Both the position numbers and the translations under genes were made by a program. A stretch of DNA of 64,000 nucleotides, taken from the NCBI GenBank assembly GCA_963700865.1, contig CAVOZC010000019.1:62001-126000 (forward strand), written 5' to 3'. The number at the start of each line of letters is the position of its first letter. Within the stretch, counting starts at the first letter, position 1. The notes beneath the pieces are model-generated. The model was not told the DNA's origin and made no database searches. It worked only from the letters and a program-made list of their open reading frames with translations. Positions 58,053 to 64,000 of the stretch are shown here, one piece after another. Origin of the DNA: CAVOGJ01 sp963700865 (GTDB lineage: Bacteria; Planctomycetota; Planctomycetia; Pirellulales; Pirellulaceae).

Positions 58053-59951
58053 ATGATGATGCGAAGTTCAGCACGAACGTTTCTCCTGTCGTTGCTTGTC
58101 GTGTCGTGTCCGTTCCTGGCTCGAGTCCCGGCCGTCGAGTTGTGGGTTTCGCCCGCCGGCGACGACGACAATCCGGGTACCCGCGAACGGCCCTTCGCGA
58201 CGCCCGCCAGGGCCTTGCGTCAGGCTCGTGAATTGCGACGATTAAACGATCGCTCCGTCGTCACGGGTGTGCGCATTATTTTGCGCGAGGGCGTCTACCC
58301 GCTGGTCGACCCCTTGTTTGTTCGTCCCGAAGATTCAGGCACGGATGCCGTTCCGACGATCATCGCCGCGGCGCCGGATGAAACTCCCGTGTTCAGCGGC
58401 GGCACGGTGGTCAGTGGCTGGCGGCGCGTGGAGCAGGAGATTCCCCGTTTGCCCGTGGCCGCCCAGGGGAACGTCTGGGTGTCCGAAACGCCCCGGTTTC
58501 GAGGTCGCCAACTCGAATGCCGCCAACTCTGGTTGAACAATCGTAAGGCCATCCGAGCACGAGCGCCTAACGAGGGCGAAATGGCGCGTCTGGTTCGCTG
58601 GGACCGCGCACAACAGAACGCCGCCATATCAGCGTCGCTGGTGGGTCCCTCCGCGGTGCTTGACGGAACCGAGATGACGGTCCTTCAGCAATGGGAAATT
58701 GCCGTCCTGCGTCTTAAATCGGTCGTCATCGACGGCGATCTGGCGCGAGTTACGTTTCACGCTCCAGAAGGCCGCCTGGAATTTGAACATCCGTGGCCGC
58801 AGCCGATCATGGAGCCCCATGGGGCTCCCTTCTTTCTGGCCGGCGCCATCGAGTTCCTTGATCAGCCCGGCGAATGGCACCAAGAATCCTCGGGTCGCAT
58901 CTACTATTGGCCGCGCGCGGGTGAGGATTTGACGCGCGATCAGGTGGTCGTGCCGGCATTGCCAACCCTCGTCCAGGTATCGGGCTCGTTGGACCGACCG
59001 GTCGCGCACGTTTCTTTCCAAGGGATTCATTTCGCTCACACATCGTGGTTGCGACCTTCCCGGCGAGGGCATGTTCCTCTGCAGGCAGGCATGTATTTGC
59101 TGGACGCCTACAAATTGCGGCCGAAGGGGACGCCCGATTGGCGGAGTCTCGACAACCAGGCCTGGATCGGTCGTCCTCCGGCCGCCGTCGAGGTAAGTGG
59201 GGCTCGTCATACAAGCTTTCTGGGCTGTCGCTTTCAACATCTGGCAGCAGCCGGAATCGACTACGGGCGTGGGACCCACGACGATCGCATTGAAGGGTGT
59301 GTCTTCCGCGATGTTGGTGGCAATGGCATTCAAATGGGCTGCTTTCAGGAAGCAGGCATCGAGACCCATTTGCCTTACGATCCCGCCGACGAACGAGAAA
59401 TCTGCACCCGCGAACGAATCGCCAATAATCTGGTCACGGATTGCGCCAATGAAGACTGGGGGTGTGTCGGCATTTGTGTGGGTTATGGACGCGAGATTTC
59501 CATCGAACACAATGAAGTTGCCCAGCTGTCTTACACCGGCATCAGCCTCGGTTGGGGATGGACCCGGACGCAAAACGCGATGCGTGACAACCGCGTCGTG
59601 GCGAACCATGTGCATCACGTCGCGACGCGGATGGCGGACTCGGCCGGGATCTATACCCTCTCGGCTCAGCCAGGGACGGTCATCCGCGAGAACCATGTCC
59701 ACAGCATTCAGATGAGCCCCTATGTGCATGATCCGGAGCATTGGTTTTACCTCTACCTGGACGAAGGTTCTTCCTTCATCACGGTCGCCAACAACTGGTG
59801 CCCGGAGGAACGATTCCTGGCCAACGCCAATGGTCCCGGCAATTCCTGGGAGGATAATGGCCCACAGGTCGCGGAAAGCATTAAGCTCAAGGCCGGATTG
59901 GAACCCGAGTTTCGTGGCCTCTTGACCGAATCGCCGATCTCGGGCCCCTAA
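58053..59951 (+). CDS. GH141-like parallel beta-helix protein
   Basis: A 632-residue secreted protein with signal peptide (FLLSLLVVSCPFLARVPAV) and mature start ELWVSPAGDDDNPGTRERPF. This is the usual entry into right-handed beta-helix proteins of the GH141/DUF1565 type. Next come RIILREGVYPLVDPLFVRPE, RQLWLNNRKAIRARAPNEGE, an inserted beta-sandwich region, and parallel beta-helix coils (VSFQGIHFAHTSW, TSFLGCRFQHLAAAGIDYGR, DRIEGCVFRDVGGNGIQMG, ISIEHNEVAQLSYTGISLGW). GH141 includes alpha-L-fucosidase and xylanase activities. I favour fucosidase because of the FucP-like and fucose-dehydrogenase-like genes nearby, but the catalytic residues are not certain. Confidence 0.75.
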   Translation: MMMRSSARTFLLSLLVVSCPFLARVPAVELWVSPAGDDDNPGTRERPFATPARALRQARELRRLNDRSVVTGVRIILREGVYPLVDPLFVRPEDSGTDAVPTIIAAAPDETPVFSGGTVVSGWRRVEQEIPRLPVAAQGNVWVSETPRFRGRQLECRQLWLNNRKAIRARAPNEGEMARLVRWDRAQQNAAISASLVGPSAVLDGTEMTVLQQWEIAVLRLKSVVIDGDLARVTFHAPEGRLEFEHPWPQPIMEPHGAPFFLAGAIEFLDQPGEWHQESSGRIYYWPRAGEDLTRDQVVVPALPTLVQVSGSLDRPVAHVSFQGIHFAHTSWLRPSRRGHVPLQAGMYLLDAYKLRPKGTPDWRSLDNQAWIGRPPAAVEVSGARHTSFLGCRFQHLAAAGIDYGRGTHDDRIEGCVFRDVGGNGIQMGCFQEAGIETHLPYDPADEREICTRERIANNLVTDCANEDWGCVGICVGYGREISIEHNEVAQLSYTGISLGWGWTRTQNAMRDNRVVANHVHHVATRMADSAGIYTLSAQPGTVIRENHVHSIQMSPYVHDPEHWFYLYLDEGSSFITVANNWCPEERFLANANGPGNSWEDNGPQVAESIKLKAGLEPEFRGLLTESPISGP

Positions 59952-59992
59952 TACCAGGTGCGGCCACGGCGACGCACGCAGCGGAGACGACG

Positions 59993-62482
59993 GTGAGCCA
60001 ACGATTGCAATGGCCAGGCAACTCGCGGATCTTCGTTTCCGCCCTTGTGGCGGGTTGCTGCTGCCTCGTATTGGGAACAAGCACCGCGGGTCGGGAGAGG
60101 CGTTGTCTCGATGACGATTGGAAGTTCTGGCTGGGTGATCCGCCGGCCGCGCATCAGCCAGGCTTGGAGACGTCGGCGTGGCAGTCGATTCGGCTGCCGC
60201 ATGACTGGAGCATCGACTTGCCCCGGAACGCTCAAGCGGCCAGCCGTGGGAGCGGAGGCTTTTTTGCCACCGGTACGGCCTGGTACCGACGCGACTTCAC
60301 GGCACCAGCAGCCTGGCGTGGCAAGCGAGTTGAGGTTGAGTTCGAGGGAGTCTCCCCCAACGCCGCCGTCTGGCTGAATGGCCAATTGCTGGGCCAACAC
60401 GCTTATGGATACACGCCATTCCGCAGCGAGCTTTCCAAGCACTTGCGATACGGCCAATCAAATACGCTGGCCGTTCGTGTAAACAACTCGTTGCAACCCA
60501 ATTCGCGATGGTACACAGGTTCGGGGATTTATCGTCATGTCTGGTTGGATATCAGCGAACCTGTCTGTGTCGATGCGGAGCGTGTGTTTGTTACGACGCG
60601 CGATACTGCACTGGAGAAAGCTACGGTCACCGTCGCCGTCCCAGTGGTCAATAGCACGAGCGATAACGGGCATCTTCGACTGGAAATTGACCTTCGCAAC
60701 CCCCAAGGTAAGACCGTCGCCCGGCAGGCGATGGAATGCGGATTGCCGCCGCAGACTTCGCAAACGGTGATGGGAGAGCTTTCGATCAAGCAACCCCAGC
60801 GATGGTCACCGCAGACCCCCAGGCTTTATCGCTGCCTGATCCGGCTTCTCCGTGACGGCCAAGAAGCGGATCAGGCAGCAATCCCATTCGGCGTCCGCAC
60901 CGTGCGGGCGACCAGCCGGGACGGTTTGTTGCTGAATGGTCAGCCGATCTTGTTGTGTGGTGCCAATGTGCACCACGACAATGGTCCTCTGGGGGCGGCG
61001 GCCTTCGATCGAGCTGAGTGGCGTCGCGTGCGTCTGCTCAAAGCGGCAGGATTCAATGCCGTACGCACCGCGCACAATCCACCATCGACCGCATTTTTGC
61101 ATGCCTGCGATCAACTTGGCATGCTTGTCGTGCTGGAAGTATTTGACGGTTGGGCCGCCAAGAAGAATCCATATGACTATGGAATGGTCTTTGACCAGCT
61201 GTGGCAGCGAGACCTGACCGCTGCCGTGTGTCGCGATCGCAATCATCCGTCGATCATCATGTGGAGTCTCGGCAACGAAGTCTACGAGCGCGGCAAACCG
61301 GAAGGCCGGGCAATCGCCCAGCAGATGTCGCGTTGTGTAAGACAACTGGATAATACACGGTTGGTCACGGCGGGTATCAATGGACTCGGTCCGAACGGTG
61401 ACTGGAAATCGTTGGATCCTCTCTTCGCCTCGCTGGATGTCGCCGGATACAACTATGAACTCGATCGCTACCGCGAGGACCACGCACGCGTTCCCGAGCG
61501 AGTGAACATGTCGGCGGAATCCTATCCGCGCGACGCCTTTGCGGGTTGGCGTGCCAGCGAGGAAGTTCCTTACGTCATCGGCGACTTCGTCTGGAGTGGG
61601 ATGGATTACCTTGGCGAAGCCGGCATCGGGCGTGTCTTTGGTCCCGTTGAAACAGTCCTCCCACATTGGGAAGGCGAGCATTTCCCCTGGCATGGTGCCG
61701 GCTGTGGAGATATCGACTTTACGGGTTGGCGGAAGCCGTTGTCGCACTACCGAAAGATCGTGTGGGATCGAGGCGAGAAGTTGTACGTTTCGGTGCGGGT
61801 CCCGCCGCCTCCACAAGGAGCATGGCAGTTGTCCGCATGGGCGCACCCGCCTTCGCTGCCCTGCTGGAGCTGGCCCGATCAGCAGGGAAAGCCAGTCACC
61901 GTGGAAGTCTTTTCCCGGTACCCCACCGTGCGACTTTACCTGAACGACCAGCTTCTGGGCGAGCAGCCGACCGATCGGGAACAACAATTCAGGACAGAAT
62001 TCAAGGTCGATTATGCGCCTGGCGAATTGAAGGCGGTCGGCATGGAGGACGGTTTCGCGCAGGAATCGTGCGTGCTCGAAACGGCAGGCGAGCCAAACTC
62101 GATTCGCATGATGGCGGATCAAGCCAGGATATCGGCCAATGGTCAGTCGCTTGTCTTCATCGATGTTCAAGTCTTGGATCAAGATCACCGTGCCTGCTGG
62201 CATGCCGACCACGAGGTGCGATATTCGGTAGATGGTCCCGGCACGATCGCCGGTGTGGGAAGTGGAGATGTGGCCAGCGAGGAGTCTTATCTGAGCCCTT
62301 GCCGCCGCGTGTATCTGGGTCGGAGCCTGCTGATTGTTCGTTCCACCGGACAAGCAGGTACGATCCGCATTCAGGCGTCTGCGGCTGGCTTGATATCCGG
62401 CGAGGTGTCGATTTTGGCGTGCGCTGGCAGCTCGATGGGAAAACCCGCCGCTGGCGAGTCACCTGCGACGGCGATTCGCTGA
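59993..62482 (+). CDS. GH2 beta-galactosidase-like glycosidase
   Basis: An 829-residue GH2 enzyme with signal sequence (IFVSALVAGCCCLVLGTSTA). Order: sugar-binding jelly roll (IRLPHDWSIDLPRN, GTAWYRRDFTAPAAW, VEFEGVSPNAAVWLNGQLLG), immunoglobulin-like domain, TIM barrel (LLCGANVHHDNGPLGAAAFD, LLKAAGFNAVRTAHNPPS) with acid/base in IMWSLGNEVYERGKPEGRA (Glu429) and nucleophile in VNMSAESYPRDAF (Glu509), then extra beta domains to residue 829. The layout is that of beta-galactosidase/beta-glucuronidase relatives exported to the periplasm. It is the last gene of the plus-strand sugar operon. Confidence 0.93.
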   Translation: MSQRLQWPGNSRIFVSALVAGCCCLVLGTSTAGRERRCLDDDWKFWLGDPPAAHQPGLETSAWQSIRLPHDWSIDLPRNAQAASRGSGGFFATGTAWYRRDFTAPAAWRGKRVEVEFEGVSPNAAVWLNGQLLGQHAYGYTPFRSELSKHLRYGQSNTLAVRVNNSLQPNSRWYTGSGIYRHVWLDISEPVCVDAERVFVTTRDTALEKATVTVAVPVVNSTSDNGHLRLEIDLRNPQGKTVARQAMECGLPPQTSQTVMGELSIKQPQRWSPQTPRLYRCLIRLLRDGQEADQAAIPFGVRTVRATSRDGLLLNGQPILLCGANVHHDNGPLGAAAFDRAEWRRVRLLKAAGFNAVRTAHNPPSTAFLHACDQLGMLVVLEVFDGWAAKKNPYDYGMVFDQLWQRDLTAAVCRDRNHPSIIMWSLGNEVYERGKPEGRAIAQQMSRCVRQLDNTRLVTAGINGLGPNGDWKSLDPLFASLDVAGYNYELDRYREDHARVPERVNMSAESYPRDAFAGWRASEEVPYVIGDFVWSGMDYLGEAGIGRVFGPVETVLPHWEGEHFPWHGAGCGDIDFTGWRKPLSHYRKIVWDRGEKLYVSVRVPPPPQGAWQLSAWAHPPSLPCWSWPDQQGKPVTVEVFSRYPTVRLYLNDQLLGEQPTDREQQFRTEFKVDYAPGELKAVGMEDGFAQESCVLETAGEPNSIRMMADQARISANGQSLVFIDVQVLDQDHRACWHADHEVRYSVDGPGTIAGVGSGDVASEESYLSPCRRVYLGRSLLIVRSTGQAGTIRIQASAAGLISGEVSILACAGSSMGKPAAGESPATAIR

Positions 62483-62866
62483 GCTAGTAGCGGGAAACGA
62501 AGTTCGGCGAGTGGAACCGCTGATCCGCGCTCGTGGACGCGGATGCAGGTACCACAAGGCGTGAAAGCACGCGGCGCGGGCAAAATTTTCTTGCCGGCAG
62601 TTCTGTTCTTGCAGAGCCACAGAGTTCACGGAGGCGAGGGCGGGCGCTGGCCGCGAGTCAGCTTCGGTGTGTAGAACCAGATCGTCAGCCGTAGGCGCTC
62701 GGGCAGCCACCGAGCCTCGGGTAGCCACCGAGCCTCGGGCAGGTTTTTTCTGCCGACCGTGACCACGCGGATGGATCGGCCGACAGGTGGCCGCGGGGCC
62801 TGGGTGAGCCTAAGGTCGCGCCGGGATTGGAGCCTCATTTGGCGCGACTGAGTGCACTCGTCTAGG

Positions 62867-63113
62867 CCCGACGCTAGCGCGTACGGCTGACACCGGCCCG
62901 ACGCTAGCGCGATACGGCGGACAACGGCCCGACGCTGGCGCCAAGTACGGCTGACGACGGCCCGACGCTGGCGGCTGCGGCTGACAACGGCCCGACGCTA
63001 GCGCGTACGGCTGACGACGGCCCGACGCTACCCGCGTGCGGCTGACAACGGCCCGACGCTAGCGCGTACGGCTGACAACGGCCCGACGCTAGCGCGTACG
63101 GCTGACAACGGCA
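62867..63113. repeat. 30-bp minisatellite, block 1 (about 8 units)
   Basis: Head-to-tail units of CCCGACGCTAGCGCGTACGG plus CTGACAACGG, with variants of 30-33 bases in units 2, 3 and 6. No spacers separate the units. Each unit is 10 codons long, so one minus-strand frame stays open across them, reading a VGPLSAVRAS-type repeat, but nothing indicates translation. Confidence 0.85.
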
Positions 63114-63393
63114 TAGCGCCTGGTCAACGCGCCAGCAGATTATTGGCGTAGATATCCAACACCCATTCCGTGGCCAGCCGCCCGGATGTGGCCGGCACCG
63201 CTTCGGTGTGTAGAACCAGATCGTCAGCCGTAGGCGCTAGCCTCGGGCAGCCACCGAGCCTCGGGCAGGTTTTTTCTGCCGACCGTGACCACGCGGATGG
63301 ATCGGCCGACAGGTGGCCGCGGGGCCTGGGTGAGCCTAAGGTCGCGCCGGGATTGGAGCCTCATTTGGCGCGACTGAGTGCACTCGTCTAGGC

Positions 63394-63645
63394 CCGACGC
63401 TAGCGCGTACGGCTGACAACGGCCCGACGCTAGCGCGTACGGCTGACACCGGCTCGACAACGGCCCGAACGGCTGGCCGCGTACGGCTGACGACGGCCCG
63501 ACGCTAGCGCGTGCGGCTGACAACGGCCCGACGCTAGCGCGTACGGCTGACGACGGCCCGACGCTAGCGCGTACGGCTGACAACGGCCCGACGCTAGCGC
63601 GTGCGGCTGACAACGGCCCGACGCTAGCGCGTGCGGCTGACCACG
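63394..63645. repeat. 30-bp minisatellite, block 2 (about 8 units)
   Basis: Same 30-bp unit as in the first block, again without spacers. The third unit is longer and scrambled (about 63454-63497). The block is bounded by the same long-repeat sequences, GAGTGCACTCGTCTAG on the left and GGCATAGCGC...GTCAACGCGCCAGCAG on the right, as block 1, so block and flanks were duplicated together. Confidence 0.85.
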
Positions 63646-63661
63646 GCATAGCGCGGCGTGG

Positions 63662-63979
63662 TCAACGCGCCAGCAGATTATTGGCGTAGATATGCAACAC
63701 CCATTCCGTGGCCAGCCGCCCGGATGTGGCCGGCACCGCCGGTTCGCGATCGTTCCGTACGGACTCGATAAAGGTGAGGGCGGGGGGGGCGCGAGTCAGC
63801 TTCGGTGTGTAGAACCAGATCGTCAGCCGTAGGCCAGCCTCGGGCAGCCACCGAGCCGCGGGCAGCCACCGAGCCTCGGGCAGGTTTTTTCTGCCGACCG
63901 TGACCACGCGGATGGATCGGCCGACAGGTGGCCGCGGGGCCTGGGTGAGCCTAAGGTTGCGCCGGGATTGGAGCCTCAT
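63662..63979 (-). pseudogene. Gfo/Idh/MocA oxidoreductase C-terminal fragment within the repeat
   Basis: The minus-strand frame ends FIESVRNDREPAVPATSGRL, ATEWVLHIYANNLLAR, which matches the tail of Gfo/Idh/MocA-type NAD-dependent oxidoreductases (SVRxxREPAV...GRxAxEWVLxIY). Only about the last 45 residues are recognisable; the upstream part (RPPVGRSIRVVTVGRKN) is repeat sequence. A shorter copy of the same tail lies at about 63122-63198. These are relics of a gene broken up by repeat expansion. Confidence 0.55.
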
Positions 63980-64000
63980 TTGGCGCGACTGAGTGCACTC

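Larger units (their letters stand above)
62636..64000. repeat. Higher-order repeat: 30-bp minisatellites inside a long unit
   Basis: A block starting GAGCCTCATTTGGCGCGACT (at 62830, 63356 and 63971) and its preceding about 190 bases (with ACCAGATCGTCAGCCGTAGG and CGACAGGTGGCCGCGGGG) recur three times. Between them are two minisatellite blocks and copies of an oxidoreductase fragment. Spacings between the three markers are 526 and 615 bases. The window ends inside the third copy, so the array goes on to the right. No intact gene is present after the GH2 gene. Confidence 0.85.

Noticed and set aside
62867..63645. 30-bp repeats considered as a CRISPR array
   Set aside because: Units are directly adjacent with no spacers, and no cas gene is present, so this is a minisatellite.
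63224..63649. 141-codon minus-strand frame over the minisatellite
   Set aside because: Open only because the unit is 30 bases; low-complexity product, no start signal, no family.

Overview
The window reads as a chromosomal stretch of a planctomycete, probably Pirellulales-like. The grounds are moderately high GC, two large secreted proteins with the planctomycete N-terminal 'LExRxLLS/A' type motif, a dockerin-like EF-hand tail, a PEP-CTERM protein, an arylsulfatase relic, lipid A genes (lpxD, lpxI), and M50 peptidase/HlyD fusion proteins beside GAF-HlyD fusions. These assignments come from reading motifs by eye; no database search was run.

Layout. 0-11.6 kb: decayed arylsulfatase end, an 1808-aa repeat protein with dockerin tail (minus strand), a degenerate group II intron reverse transcriptase, a frameshifted acidic repeat surface protein, and an isocitrate lyase/PEP mutase family enzyme. 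11.6-27 kb: small housekeeping and hypothetical genes (DUF6265, FmdB zinc ribbon, HEAT protein, tRNA-Leu, PfkB sugar kinase, secreted hydrolase, PEP-CTERM protein, HAD phosphatase, zinc-finger membrane protein, Crp/Fnr regulator, SDR, CBS-bearing antiporter). They are interrupted by a 416-bp tandem repeat array and two copies of a 165-bp inverted-repeat element. 27-43 kb: a largely minus-strand membrane cluster with two M50-peptidase/HlyD fusions, two GAF-HlyD fusions, two further HlyD-type periplasmic adaptors and a shortened SecA-family ATPase. A GGDEF/HD-GYP c-di-GMP protein and a DUF3467 protein are embedded in it. I see no ABC, RND or TolC partner. This is the best candidate for an undescribed export system. 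43-47 kb: kinase-like protein, HAD hydrolase, LpxD, LpxI, tRNA-Lys. 47.5-62.5 kb: a sugar locus of two divergent operons. The minus-strand operon encodes alcohol dehydrogenase, UxaE-like epimerase, aldo/keto reductase and a FucP-like transporter. The plus-strand operon encodes PhyH oxygenase, GH31, double rhamnose mutarotase, SSS symporter, GH141-like and GH2. The combination suggests degradation of a fucose/xylose/galactose-bearing polysaccharide. 62.6-64 kb: higher-order repeat made of 30-bp minisatellites and fragments of a Gfo/Idh-type oxidoreductase.

About fifteen otherwise conserved genes change reading frame by single-base steps, with family-typical sequence on both sides. I treat most of these as probable sequencing indels and annotate the full gene span. 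The arylsulfatase (several in-frame stops) and the reverse transcriptase (damaged at both ends) look genuinely decayed.
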